A DNA stretch of 64,000 nt from Gnetum montanum (lineage: Eukaryota > Streptophyta > Gnetopsida > Gnetales > Gnetaceae): NCBI GenBank assembly GCA_015680685.1, contig MNCI01038362.1:213337-277336 (forward strand). The letters run 5' to 3'. Shown here one piece after another: positions 11,539 to 24,254 of this stretch. Positions within the stretch are counted from its first letter, which is position 1; each line of letters starts with the position of its first letter. The notes under the pieces were generated by a model. It was not told the DNA's origin. It did not search any database and saw only the letters and a program-made list of their open reading frames with translations. Position numbers and translations under genes: made by a program.

Positions 11539-14500
11539 CTACAAAACCGGAGGGCCTGGTGGGATACTTGTGTGTGTGTCATCCATGCTTCTCATGGATA
11601 TGTCAACATTGGAATCCTCCAGTGCCTGAGGAAGTGACATTTCCAAATCTATTCTGAAGATTTCATTGTCATCAACTGTAGAGGGCTTCCACTGCTCAAC
11701 AAGAGATAATAAAACATTAACAGCATGTCCCATGTCTGGCCTCTGTCGTGGCTCATCTGCAGTGCAGTGGCCTGCCAATTCTGCAACCGTGCAAATGCTC
11801 TTGAATGTCTCTTCAGTTACATCCATGTTCTGGTCCAGAACATTGATAAAGTTTTCCTTCTGCATGTCCATTCTGCTAAACCATGTTACAAGATACATGC
11901 TTTCCTCGGACTGGGAATAGTCAAGAGCCTTTCTTCCAGTGATGAGCTCCATAAGCACCACTCCATAGCTGAACACATCTACTTTTGTAGTCACTCTGCC
12001 TGTGACTGCATGAAACAAACATCAGGTAACAGAAAACATCCCACCACTGGAGAAGAATATAGATTTGAAACTAGCGTGGTTTAATTTTAACAGAACATTT
12101 TAAAAATATTCCGACAATTATAACTAAGATTTGCAGAAGAAGAATAAATGATCTATTGGGCATAATCGGTTTATAATTCAACATTGGAAAAACACTGCCT
12201 CAAGAAAATGGGCACAAAACCATAGATGAAGTGTGAAAAAAATCATTCAAGTTTATGCATGATATTTAGTTGTTCCTAGGGTTTAAGCTTCTGCTAAATG
12301 GATTGTATCTGAAAAACCCATCCACCAAGGGTAGATAATGTGGGTTGAAACATATGATTAAACCCTAATAGAACTCCAATATACCTAGCAAATTCAAAGC
12401 AGTGATGGTGAATTTCTTACATAGCGATGAAAATTGCAAAGCCAATTTATGATCAAAGACAAATTTAAACTGTTCATAAAAAAGTTACTTGCGTATTCCG
12501 GTGCAAGGTAGCCAAACGTCCCCGCTAGTCTAGTATCCACAGAGAATTTCCCATCAGGAACAGCTCGAACCAGGCCAAAATCTGAAACTTTGGCCCTCAT
12601 ATCATCTCCCAGAAGTATATTGGATGGTTTAAGGTCCCTGTGAATAAAACTCTTTTGAGCAAGGCTATGTAGATATTCAACTCCTCTGGCAACATCCAAA
12701 GCAATTGCAAACCTCTTGGTCCAATCCAGAGGCTTCAAATTCCTACTCTCCCATTCAAAAAGATGGTGGCTGAGAGGACCCTGTGACATGCACTCAAAAA
12801 CAATAAGCCTTTCATTACCCTCAGTGCAATAGCCCAAAAGAGCAACAAGATTCCTATGGCGAACTTTGGTCAAAACAGCGATCTCAGCCTGAAATTCATT
12901 CAGTCCCTTGCTGCTCATCATTCCCGATTCCATCCTCTTTACAGCAATCTGTGTTCCATCATGCAACTCCCCCTTGTAGACCACTCCAAATCCACCACGG
13001 CCTAGTACATTCTGTTCACTGAAATTGTTTGTCGCTGTGCACAATACCTGAAGAAAATAAAACATTAGTGGTTAAGATTCAAGAAAACACGGCCATGTAA
13101 TTAAGTTCAGAGGAAACTATTCATTTAAAAAGAAAGAAAAAAAACTGCCACTTGCATCGTATCCTACGTTCATTCCCGGTGGGTTGCATTGACATTTCCT
13201 AAAATGAGGTAAAAGAAATGGTCGAAACAGAACTGTGTAATAGCTTACCATGGTCTCAGTGCTCTCCATGTCACTTTAAGATTCAAACAAACATGGAACA
13301 TCAATAGCTTAGCAATGGAATGAAAAGTTTAGCAAGTAAAACCCTAATGAACCGAATATTCTACGGGAGACGAAATCAAGGCAAAATTGAAGCGAAATGT
13401 GTTGCAGGGAATACCCTAGTACTTTAGCGTAAGTCTGAAAAATGCACCAGGAACAGAAGAAAAATTTTGGTACTCAAAATTTTCCAAAAACAGGGAAAGG
13501 TCATATGAGTAGTAGGCATCCGAAACAAGAAAAATAAAGCTTTAGAATTTTGCAACCCATAACCTGGAATCTAGGATCAGAAAATTTCTAACCTGCATGG
13601 GGAAAACCATGTTTTCCGTTTCTTTGGTGGTAGCTGGAGGATTGAACTCTAATGTATCTGTGCTCTGAACGTTGCCAAATTTTTTACGCATCTTCAAACA
13701 GCAGAAGCACGAGCACCCAATCAGTGCCAAACCCACAAAGGCTCCTACCGCCCCACCAGCAATTGCAGCAACATTAGAAGATGATCTGGATGATGGTGCA
13801 ATTGCAGCACCATTAGAAGATGGTCTGGATGATGGGGGAGTTGCAAGTATAACACGTGGAGCACCATTAGAAGATGGTCTGGATGATGGTGCAGTTGCAA
13901 TTGCAACACCTGCAGCACCATTAGAAGATTTGGATGATGGTGCAGTTGCAATTGCAACACCTGCAGCACCATTAGAAGATGGTCTGGATGATGGTGCAGT
14001 TGCAATTGCCACACCTGCAGCACCATTAGAAGATGGTCTGGATAATGGGGCAGTTGCAATTGCAGTACGATTAGAAGATGACGATGATGGTACTGAAGAT
14101 GGTGCTACTGTTAAATATGGTACACCATTAGAAGATGATGACGATGATGGTACTGAAGATGGTGGTACTGTTAAATATGATACACCATTAGAAGATGATG
14201 GTAGTGATGATGGTGGTATTGATAAATATGGTACACCATTAAAAGATGATGGTACAGACAATGGTGGTACCCATAAATATGGTACACCATTAGATGATGG
14301 TACTGATAATGATGATGATACAATTGCAACACCATTAAATGATGATACTAGTAACCATGGTACTGATGATGATGATGCAATTGCAGCACCATTAGAAGAT
14401 GATACTGATAATGGTGGTGTTGATCCTCCCTTGCCTTCCATTCCTGATAAGGTTTTTTTTTTTGAAAAAAAAAAAAAACTTAAACTGTAAAAGCGTCACT

Positions 14501-16849
14501 GCATTAAGAGACAAATGATAGACAAGAACACTTCCTACTAAACATGAATTCAATTCAAACAAAAGTTATAATTAAAAACGATACACCAGCTTTGTAAACA
14601 GCTGTGGAATGATTAATTCAATGATGATGATATTACAAATTGAACAAGCACAAAGTAAAAAAACCAAAAATACACCACCTATTGCATTCCAAGACCAACA
14701 AAAAAAAATCAAATCTATTCACACGGGTATTCTCCTTCATCTCTCAATCTTCAAGATCGATGATAATTAATAATTAATTAAATCTACAGAAAACCGGACA
14801 CTTCACTAGGATGGTTCCATGTCGTAAGAAAGAATTTCAGCGTCAATTTTATCATTACCTGGCGAATCGCTGCTGGTGGATGAACCTCCTGGTGCACCTA
14901 GTGTGGAAGGAGACACAGAAGGCGTAGGAGCAACATTTTTGCCAATATTGGGATTCCCATCCACCAGCACCTGCACGGTACGAGCAAAGGGCGGTATCTT
15001 TCCCGATAAATTATTATTTCTGAGGTACAGCTTCGTCAGCTTCTGCAATTTGGTGAGCTCAGTTGGAATCGTTCCTGTTAAATTATTATTGTCCAAGATA
15101 ACCATGGACAACTTGCTGAAATTCGCCAATGCCGGGGATAATGTGCCACTTAGCTGCAGGCTGCCCATGTTGAGAACACTGATATCCCCATCCACAGAAC
15201 AGGAAACGTACATCCAGGAATTGCAGGGATTGTTTCCCTTCCACTTCGAGGCAAGAACGTATGGGTAGCCCAGATCACTTGCAAACTGTAGCAGGGTATC
15301 CACGCGGCGATCACAGGGGCCAGGTTGCTGCAGACAAAAGCTATTGGTGTTTACATCGCCCACCTCAGCAGCCACGGATTTCGCAAAAGAGGGATAGGGG
15401 CCTTGCAAGGGATTCCCAAACAGTGAAACATTTGTAAGTGATGGAAGGCTCATTAAAGATTGTGGGAGTGGCCCTGTGAATTTGTTGCTGCTGAGCTTGA
15501 TGTCTTTCAGAAAAACAAGTTCACTGAGATCTGGAATGGCGCCGGTGAAAGCGTTGTTGTGAAGCCGGACCTGTACCAAAGAAGCCATCCCTGCGATGAC
15601 GTTTATGTTGCCGGACAGTGTCTTGCCCGTCTGGCCGTTGAGCCACAGAACTGCCATGTTTGAGGAGGCGAAGCTCGTAGGAATGGGACCTGACAGATTG
15701 TTCAGGGCCAGAGAAAGCGTGGAGAGGTTGGTAAACTTGTCGCCGAAGAAACTGGGAATTGGGCCGGTTAGTCCCGTTGCTGTTGCAGTGAAATTTACAA
15801 GCCTCGAGGAGTCAATAAGATCTGGAGGCACAGCCCATGGCTCGAATGGATTGCTGTCTATCGCAATAACCTGCCAAAACACACCTTCTATGTAAAGAAT
15901 CAAATAATCCAAAAAGGAAAATCCTTGTCCATTCTCATATTAAAAAATTTATTTAAAAAGAAACACCAATGGTAAATGCACTGAATTAAACACTTTTCTA
16001 TCCTGTATATCCAGTATATGTTATGCCAGTTAAGTTTCCGCCATTATCATAAATGACTCACAACCCATAAACAAGTTATACCTCATTGAGAAGGCAACCA
16101 CTGTGTCTCAGTAAGAAATAGATTTTATACCCAAACGTGCAAAATTAGAGGAAAAGGGCAAACTTGAAAAACCAAAGAGAACCTATCCAGAACACAAAGG
16201 AAAAGTTTTTCAACTACACAAAACTAAAAGCAGATTTCAACACAAAGCCCAATAAAAAGAAAAACGCGAAGAAAGGAAAAAAAGGAAACACCAAATAGCA
16301 AGCGCAGGGTCAACATACTTGTGGGAATTTCGTATAGAAATGGGAGAACACGCAAAAAACCTGTTTTTTTTACATACATTCCACTTGGAAAAAGGAATTA
16401 CTGAAACCGAATTGCGTCCGTAACAAAGAACTTGAGTTGTTTACCTGCAGAGACGTTAAACCCTTGAAGAAATCATTGGGAATGGAGGAAAAATTGTTGT
16501 TGTTGACGAAAACGCTTTTAAGGCTGCTCATGCCGGCCAAGGTGGGCAGGGACCCGGAGAGGTTGTTGTTCTGGATGAAGAGTGAGGTGAGTTGGGAGAG
16601 CTGGTTCAAGTTGGAAGGTAGTGTACCAGACAGCGACTTGCCCTGCAAATGGATGCCCACAATCCTGGTTCCGGCGCAGGTCACACCATTCCAGGAGCAG
16701 GGATCAACCGATGGAACCCAACCCAGGGCCGTTTCCGCTTCGATAGCCCTGGCAAGAGCCTGTATCACCTTCCCGTCTCCGGGATCGATCGCACATCTCA
16801 CCCTGCACAAAACGCTGAATAAAGCAAAAATTGCCAGCGACAGTCTCAT
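11539..16849 (-). CDS. TMK: TMK-type LRR receptor-like kinase, five exons
   Basis: Plasma-membrane receptor kinase of the TMK family, known in Arabidopsis for auxin-linked cell-surface signalling. Exons, all GT-AG: 16849-16445, 15870-14859, 14443-13593, 13047-12489, 12005-11539; phases fit and predict 1097 residues. The ATG at 16849-16847 was chosen because a hydrophobic signal peptide follows at once. Order: signal peptide 1-20; LRR block with [10 protein letters not shown]; second LRR block after a Cys-containing island (314-359) with [11 protein letters not shown]; Ser/Pro/Asn-rich stalk 474-696; membrane helix about 697-721; kinase from about 757. Catalytic residues are intact: Lys793, Glu811, H-R-D with Asp894, D-F-G with Asp912, A-P-E. 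TMK1 is 942 residues; the stalk accounts for the excess. Introns of 574, 415, 545 and 483 bp hold no insertion. The juxtamembrane region before the kinase is short (about 36 residues). Confidence 0.93.
13790..14400 (-). repeat. In-frame minisatellite in TMK exon 3 (54-bp class unit)
   Basis: Degenerate tandem repeats in the coding exon. The best-preserved units (13860-14050) are 54 bp, 18 codons, encoding variants of [18 protein letters not shown]; older units toward 14400 read [12 protein letters not shown]. All length changes are multiples of three, so the kinase frame is kept. The opposite strand is also open (13672-14490, Asp/Glu/Gly-rich), which follows from the repeat and is not taken as a gene. 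Confidence 0.85.
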
Positions 16850-18355
16850 TTTCTCAGCATTCAAGCTGAAAGAACAAACTTGATGCAGCAATGGCTACTT
16901 CAATGCTGGCAAAAAATGCAGCCATCCAGCGATGAAAGATGAAATAGAAAAAGGGCTCACAGAACAGAATGCATGTTCTTTTGACCCTAAAGTGCAGAAT
17001 CGTTGCAGAAATTTCAAAGTCATGCCGTGCCAACAAGGTGTGACATGATAGCGGAACGTTCCTCGTTGCAGAAATTTCAAAGTCATGCCGTGCCAACAAG
17101 GTGTGACATGATAGCGGAAGGTTCCTCTTGAATAGTAGTACGAATTAAGTTAACAGTGAGTAGAGTGAGTTACTGAGTTTGTGATCATACAGAAGAGGAA
17201 ATCCTGCATAAACCAAACATTGTTGATGTTGTGCATTAAGCAACAAACGTCTTTTCTAATGAAGTCAGTCATGGATTCTTACATCTTTTCTTCTCAGGCA
17301 GCTGGATTCATGGATAAAGCTATTAATGTTCAATGTGTTTGTGTGTATTTATTGTGTCCTGACATTATAAAAAGATAGAACACTTGTAAAAAACTCCGAT
17401 GAAACATGTGAACAAATAAAGGTATCTAAATAAGTAGTATTTCTTAAATATGATTTGTTTTTTCTTACTACAGAAATGTCAAATTAAATCTATGGCAATT
17501 ACATTGCTCAAGGAAGAGGAAGCTTTGTACTTCAACGTGCATAATTAGTAGAAAAGGATTATCAATCTCTTCTATCCTCTGTAATCATAATTTTTAACAC
17601 TTTTGTGATCACTGCAGAAACCAAAAATGATATCCTTGAAACAATAGCACATAATAAAAGAGAATATCAATTGCAGCCATGGAACATTAAGCAAAATAAT
17701 TAGTGATAATTATTGAAATAAAACTCAGAGGTTTAGTTTTCAAGGTCATTTTTCTGGAAAACAAATGACATTCAATGCAATGTTGTCCCTGTACTTGGTC
17801 ACAGATCAAATTTCAATGGTAGCAAGTTTTTTTTCCCTCTACTTCGTCACAGATCAAATTTCAATGCCAGCAAGTTTTTTTCCCTCGTCTCAATGGCAAT
17901 GTATTGGTATTAGGAAAATATAGAAATGTCTTCATTTACATATTCCATCATTAATTGTGTTGTAATGTTTAGCAACAAGGTACACTGATTGATTGCAGTA
18001 ACAAAACTCGATTATTCCAAAGTTAAAATAATTAAATTAGATCTGAGAACTTGCATTACACATGATCTCCAAAAGGACAGTAACATTTTGAATGTGGATT
18101 TGTAATTTGTTCATTTATTCAAATATTCCTTTCAATGCTCGGAACATCATGCAAAATCAATGCTAGAAGAACTCTGATAAAATCGTCAAACACATAGTCA
18201 ACACCAAAAATCCTCAAGTCCCACATTCAGGCATTTCACAGGGAAGCTTAATACCACAATCCACGATCCCAAAATTCACAATAGAAAAACAAGTTCAAGA
18301 AATTCAACAGAGAAAGCTAAACGTAAACAAATAACAAGCAACACAAACAAACAAA
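16850..18355. other. Upstream region of the TMK gene, no other gene
   Basis: This should hold the TMK promoter and 5' leader (minus strand, reading down from about 17100). No TATA box can be fixed with confidence. Besides the 63-bp tandem duplication listed separately, a 47-bp imperfect tandem repeat lies around 17798-17890 (gtcacagatcaaatttcaatg repeated). The remainder is AT-rich without coding pattern. Confidence 0.55.
17001..17126. repeat. 63-bp tandem duplication upstream of TMK
   Basis: 17001-17063 and 17064-17126 are direct copies that differ at about one base (cggaacgttcct versus cggaaggttcct). It lies 150-280 bp upstream of the TMK start codon, so it duplicates leader or proximal promoter sequence. 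Confidence 0.9.
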
Positions 18356-18360
18356 GATAG

Positions 18361-18964
18361 TGTCATGACCTCTTAAGCTATTGCTGTCCAAGGCTTGCGT
18401 ACAGGCTAGTGTGAGCTATGATTGATCCACATTTACGATTGATCCACACCTTGGGTGTGGAAAGACATTTGTTGGTTACGGATAACCTAAATTGGGTGGC
18501 ATGCGTAGCAAGTGGTTTAGGTAACTGGAGTTACCAAAATAGATGGAGCCAAGCGAGATGCATGCAAGGCAGGCTACAATTGGATTCGTCTAGTGCATGC
18601 ACATCTGTTATTGCTAGTTGGGGATGCGGACAAAGGACAGAGTTGAGAATTACTAAGAATGGGTTACGTGCATACTCCGTGTTGGACCTGCAAGTAACGG
18701 ATTTGTAGCGTCAGTTATGGGAGTGTGCTGGCAAGGCTAGGTATGCCCACGCCTATAAATACAAGAGGTGCTGCTCACATTAGGGGCAGCTCTTGTACGT
18801 ATTATATTTTTTCTTTGTATGTGAGTAAAAGTTGAGAGTTTTCCCGTAATCGTGTGCCTCTTGTGTTTAAGACTCGTTGGGCATCGTTGTGAGTAGTTGG
18901 CTAAGTCGTTCACTTAGCACTATCACTTGGTGAAAAATTTTTTGCTAGAACTCACCCAATGATA
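18361..18964 (+). repeat. 5' LTR of chromovirus copy 2
   Basis: 604 bp, TGTCATGACC...TGATA (degraded TGACA end). TATA box (tataaata) near 18753. Compared with the 3' copy it has a short extra repeat of 'ttgatccacat' near 18420. Confidence 0.88.
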
Positions 18965-18966
18965 AA

Positions 18967-18977
18967 TGGTATCAGAG
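18967..18977 (+). other. Primer binding site, initiator tRNA-Met
   Basis: tggtatcagag, 2 bases after the LTR end, matches the iMet primer site of copy 1; the following base has changed. Confidence 0.85.
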
Positions 18978-18991
18978 TGAAGGTTGCCATG

Positions 18992-21900
18992 ATGGAGAAC
19001 CTTGTTGAGCACGTGGTTGTCCTGGAAGCATTGATTGGAGCCCCAACTCCTAATACTCAATTCTTTGCCGAGCAGGCAGTGCTACACTATAGGGAAATCA
19101 ACAAGCTGCAGCATAGCCATGATCTGCTGTAGAGCGAACTTGAATCTCATGTGGTCAAGATCGAAGGCTTAAAAGTACGTCTCTCATTCCTTGAGGATGA
19201 CATCGCATTACTCAAGAAAGTCGTTGTAGGATCCTCACATGGGGGCGAGAATCGGGATAACTCCAAACTAAAAGTGCCAGAGCCAAAATAGTTTGGAGAA
19301 AGCTAGAACGCAAAGGAACTGGAAAACTTCTTTTAGAACATGGAGCAATACTTTAATGTTACTCATGTTCCCGATGATCAGAGGGTAATGATAGCCAACA
19401 TGTATATTGTTGGAGATGCAAAGCTCTAGTAGAGGATGTGGCTGAAGGATGATGTGCGTGTCGACTGCCCCCAAATCACAACATGGGAGGCATTAAGAAA
19501 GAAGCTAAAGGTTTAGTTCTTTCCTCTAAATGCAATGTGGGTAGCATGAGAATCCCTATGGAAGCTGAAACACACCACCACCTTGCATGATTACATAAAG
19601 GAATTTAGTTCCTTAATATTAGATATTAAGAATATGTCTAAAGAGAACAAGCTGTTTAACTTTCTTTCAGGGTTGTAGTAGTGGGCTCAGGCTGAGTTGA
19701 GGAGGCAAAACGTGAAAAATCTGCCAACGGCCATAGCCACTATAGATGGCTTGGTCAACTATAAGCAGGGCAATTCTAGATCCTATTCAAAGCAGAAGAA
19801 GCCCCAGGACAAGGGCAAGAAGGGAGGAAAGCAACCTTGAGTCCCTAAAGACAAGAAGAAGGAGGGGGAGTCCTCCAAACCCAAAGGAGATAGAGCCTCC
19901 CAAGGGAAAAAATTCTCGTCTGGATGCTTCATTTGTGATGGACCATATCAGGTTCGTGACTGTCCATCAAGATAGAAGCTCATCACTCTCAGACTTCAAG
20001 AGGAAGCTAAGGGAGAGGCCAGTAACACGAACCCGAGGTGTAACCCATTACAGTTGCTAAACATCATTGCATTCCAGAAGTCTAGCCCACCCAACGAGTT
20101 GATGTTCATAGAGGTCTTTCTCAATAGATATAAGGTGATGGAATTGTTGGATACGGGAGCGACGAACAACTTCACATCCCACTGGTTGGTGAAGAAACTT
20201 GGCTTGACCGTCGCCAAGAGCCAAAGCATAGCCAGTGCATGGTGTGATCTCCTCTCCTCTCAAAGTTGGCCTCTAGGAGGACAATTGTAACTTTATGGTC
20301 GTTCCTTTAGAAACTTTGAATTGATTTTGGGGGTTGAATTCTTTGTAAGGGCAAAAGCTTTAGTGGCACCACACTTGGGTGGAATGGTAATTACCGATGA
20401 AAGGCAACCCAACTTCATCTCAATCAAATGTAAAGAGCTTAAACCGATGTTTCAATCGGTGACTCAAACAAATGCGGGGGTAAAAAGGGGTAAAGTCACT
20501 ATGTTGGCTGCCTTGGCGAAAATCAAGAACCAGACAGTGGAAGTACTTGATTATGTGGGGGATCTACTGACGAAATTTGTAGACGTGATGCTGGCAGAGC
20601 TATGCAAGGTCTTACCACCCAGAAGGAAGGTAGACCACCAAATAGAGCTAGAACCAAGGGCAAGACCCCCTGTGAGTGTTCCATATCGTTTGTCCCCAAT
20701 GGAGCTTACTGAGTTGCGAAAGTAGTTGGATGAGCTGTTGGAGGCTGGCTACCTTCAACCTTCAAAGGCCCCATATGAAGCACCAATGCACTTCCAAAAA
20801 AAGCAAGATAGAATGTTGCAAATGTGCATGGATTACTAGGCACTGAATAAGATCACCATAAAAAATAAGTACCTAGTGCCAAATGTGGCAGACTTGTTTG
20901 ATCATTTGTCAAAAGCCATGTATTTTACCAAACTAGATTTGAGGTCTGGATATTGGCAAGTATGCATCGCTATTAGGGATGATGCAAAAATAGCATGTGT
21001 AGCTCGTTATGTCTCTTTTGAGTTCTTGGTAATGCTATTTGGTCTCACCAACACCCCTACCATGTTTTGTAATTTGATGAATAATGTGCTGTATGATTTT
21101 CTAGATAGATCGGTGGTAGTCTATCTAGATGATATTGTTGTATATAGTGAGAGTCTGGAGGCTCATGTAGAACACTTGAGGCGGGTTCTCTCAAGGCTAA
21201 AAGAAAACCAATTGTATGTGAAAAAAGAAAAATGTAAATTCAATGGCCATGAGATCTTGTTCCTAGGTTACCAAATATCAAAAGGGAAGGTCCAAATGGA
21301 TGACCAGAAAATGAGGCGATTGTGGAGTGGTCCGCTCCAAAAAAAGTGCCTAAGTTACGAGCCTTGCTAGGACTTGCAAACTATTATCAGCAGTTCATTA
21401 AGGGCTAAGCAAGGAAGGTAGCCTCCATGATGGATTTACTTAAGAAAAACCAAGCGTGGGTTTGGTCAAAGGCCTATGAGAAAGCTTTTAAACAAATTAA
21501 GGAAGCTGTGATGTCAAAATTAGTGCTGCGGTTGGCCAACTTAGAAGTTCCCTTTAAACTTCATATTAATGCATCAGATCGAGCCATCGGTGGAGTCCTA
21601 GTCCAAGAGGGACATCCAGTTGCATTTGAAAGTAGGAAGCTGAAAGAGGCAGAGCAGTGATACATTGCTAATAAAAAGAAAATAACTGCAGTGGTGCTTC
21701 GCTTGAATGTTTGGAGGCATTACTTGTTGGGAATGAAATTCACAGTGGCCACAGATAATGTAGCCAATACTTACTTCAAAATAGAAAAGAAGCTCTCCCG
21801 AAGCAGGCAAGGTGGCAAGAGTACCTTGCAAAGTTCAACTTCAATTGGGTTCATCGACCTAAGTGAAAGAACCAAGTAGCAGATGCACTAAGTCAAAAGG

Positions 21901-23444
21901 AAGTCCAGGCCTACGTAGCGACATTGATGACAGTTCACTTGAACTTAGTCAACAAAGTGAAGGAAGCTACGAAAGAAAAAAAGACCTAATGTCAGCTTCG
22001 ATAGTAGGTGCGTGAAGGCCTTGTAAGGAAATATTAGCTTGAGGTTGATCTTTTGTATGCTCAAGGTAATAGGATGTATGTTCCTAAGGGTGGGGGACTA
22101 CAAAGTGAAGTAATGCAGAAAACCTATGATACCTAATGGGTTGGACACCCATGGGTGAAGAGAATGTTAGCTCTTCTATCTCAAGGCTACTTTTGGCTCA
22201 AGATGGAAGAGGATGTGGAATGGTATGTGAGAACATGTCTAGTGTGTCAGCTAGACAAGACCATGAACAAGAAGCAGGTTGGGCTTCTTCAACCTCTCTC
22301 AATCCTAGAAAAAACATGGAAATCTGTTTCCATAGATTTCATCACGGGATTTTCACAGGTGGATGGGAAGGCGTCGATATTGGTTGTGGTGGATCAATTC
22401 TCAAAATACATTGTGTTTGTTGCTGCACATCAAGCGTGCATAGCAGAAGCAACCACCGAACTCTTCTTTCGACATGTGGTAAAGGTATTTGGGGTACCAA
22501 GGGATATTGTAAGTGACCAGGATGCCCAGTTCATAGGGAAGTTTTGGGTGGTGTTGTTCTCTTTGATGGGCTTGAAATTAAAATTTTCCATAGCCAACCA
22601 TCCCTAGACAGATGGGTAAACTGAGCATGTGAATGCTTTGGTCGAAGAGTATCTTTTCCACTTTGTAACCACAAGTTAGTAGAATTGGGTCTCATTATTA
22701 GACACCATCCAATTTTGTTATAACTTGCATCAAAATTTTTCGATGAGATTAACTCCTGCAAAGTTGGTCTTTGGGCATTAGCCCATAATGCCATTGGAGG
22801 TGGTGAAATCAAATTCACAAGGAAAATGCCCAACAACGTATTGCTTTGCACACGATAAGTAGGAATTGTATGAGTAAGATCAGGATAGCTTAGCCAAGGT
22901 GCAGAGGTGCATGAAAAAGTATGTAGATTAGAATTGGAGGGAGGTCAAGTTCAATGAAGGGGATAAGGTCTTGTTGAAACTTACTCCCCAAATCTGGAAG
23001 AAGGTCACTGACAAAAGGTACCACAAAGGTCTTCTCCAGAAGTATGATGGACTGTTTGAGATTATGAAGAGGGTAGGCAATGTGGCCTATCGATTGAAAC
23101 TTCCAAAGTAGATGAAACTCCATCCAACATTTTGTGTGAGCTTCCTCAAACCCTTTTATGAGGATGCAATGAGGCAACAAGTCAAGAGAGCCCCTCCTAG
23201 AGTTAGAAAGGAATTTCGAAGAATGGCTGAGAGGATTTTTAACCATCAAACTGAAAGTGCTAGTCGAAAGAATCAACGCACTGACTACTTAGTCCAGTGG
23301 AAGGGCTGTAGTGAAGAGGACGCCACATGGGAATGTGACGTTATCTTATGGAAATTCGAGGAACTAATCAAGCTATACTTAGAAGGACTCCAAGCAAGGA
23401 TGTCGGACTCATTCAGTGGGGGTGGGTTTGTCATGACCTCTTAA
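18992..23444 (+). pseudogene. Gag-Pol-chromodomain polyprotein, multiply broken
   Basis: Aligns end to end with the copy 1 polyprotein from ATG 18992 to the stop at 23442-23444. In gag (18992 to about 20090) twelve in-frame stops can be read: ten TAG, two TGA, no TAA. The zinc knuckle has lost its His (C-F-I-C-D-G-P-Y...C, His to Tyr by C to T). A deletion near 20230-20290 removes part of the protease-RT linker and shifts frame; a one-base deletion near 21313 shifts it again. Some ancestral residues survive that copy 1 has lost: protease D-T-G (about 20150) and RT Y-L-D-D (21122-21133). RNase H, integrase (HHCC and DDE regions, 22150-22600) and chromodomain (23210-23410) are recognisable. Confidence 0.92.
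23415..23428 (+). other. Polypurine tract of chromovirus copy 2
   Basis: agtgggggtgggtt abuts the 3' LTR, equivalent to 9733-9747 in copy 1. Confidence 0.75.
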
Positions 23445-24023
23445 GCTATTGCTATCCAAGGCTTGCGTACAAGCTAGCATGAGCTACAGTTGATCCACAC
23501 CCTGGGTGTGGAAAGACATTTGTTGGCTACGGATAACCTGAATTGGGTGGCATGCATAGCAAGTGGTCTAGGTAACTAGAGTTACCAAAATAGATGGATC
23601 TAGGCAAGATGCACGCAAGGCAGGCTACAACTAGATTCGTCCAGATGTAGCAGATGCACATCTATTACCGCTAGTTGGGGCAAAGCGAATGGAAGACAAA
23701 GTTGGCAATTACTAAGAATGGGTTACGTGCATACTTCGTGTTGGATATGTAAGTAACAGATTTGTAACGTCAGTTACGGGAGCGTATTGACAAGGTTGGG
23801 TACACCCATGCCTATAAATACAAGAGGTGCTGCTCACATTGGGGGCACCTCATGTACGTGTTGTATTATTCCTTTGTATGTGAGTAAACATTGGGAGTTT
23901 TCCCATAGTCGTGTGCCTCTTGTGCTTGAGCCTCATTGAGCATTATTGTGAGTAGCTGGCTAAGTCGTTCACTTAGTGCTATCACCTAGTGAAAAATTTT
24001 CCACTAAGACTCACCCAATAACA
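23429..24023 (+). repeat. 3' LTR of chromovirus copy 2
   Basis: 595 bp, TGTCATGACC...TAACA. TATA box near 23813. Visibly more diverged from its 5' partner than the pair in copy 1, with indels. Confidence 0.88.
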
Positions 24024-24254
24024 GATGGAATATAACTAGACAAGGAGAAGAGTCTCTTTCTTCTTTCTCTCCATAAAACTAGAAGAAGAAGACAACCAAA
24101 AACTCTCTTTGAAATAAAACCAACAAGCTTGTCTACAAACTATTTAAGTTACTAAATGGTGCTTCAATCCCATAATGTTCCATGTTGAGTATGTTGTCTT
24201 GGATTAAGCTTCTGAGATGATGTTGCTTGATATCTATGTGTTTGGAATGTCCAT
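24024..24254 (-). pseudogene. Copia RNase H C-terminal end and 3' tail
   Basis: The minus strand just inside 24254 reads the conserved S-K-H-I-D-I motif of copia RNase H followed by H-H-L-R-S-L-I-Q-D. The preceding half of the domain lies at 31330-31620, beyond the Athila-like insert. The rest (to 24024) is a purine-rich non-coding tail. Confidence 0.8.

Larger units (their letters stand above)
18361..24023 (+). mobile_element. Chromovirus copy 2, older and heavily decayed (5663 bp)
   Basis: Same family and organisation as the element at 4520-10591: LTRs beginning TGTCA, tRNA-iMet primer site, gag-pol-chromodomain in the same order, G-rich tract and stop codon 16 bp inside the 3' LTR. LTRs are shorter (604 and 595 bp). 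The flanking 5-mers are gatag (18356-18360) and gatgg (24024-24028), a target duplication with one transition. Dozens of stops and at least two frameshifts show that it is much older than copy 1. Its 3' flank is copia sequence, so it may have inserted into the downstream copia element. Confidence 0.9.

Noticed and set aside
13672-14490. 272-codon acidic open frame on the plus strand across TMK exon 3
   Set aside because: It is the complement of an in-frame repeat in the TMK coding exon; low complexity and no start context or domain.
11666-16883. Plus-strand open frames over TMK exons
   Set aside because: They are shadows of the minus-strand exons, whose splice sites, phases and conserved kinase motifs fit one gene.
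4515-24028. Target preference of the chromovirus for GAT-starting sites
   Set aside because: Two of three sites begin GAT, but three insertions are too few to infer preference.
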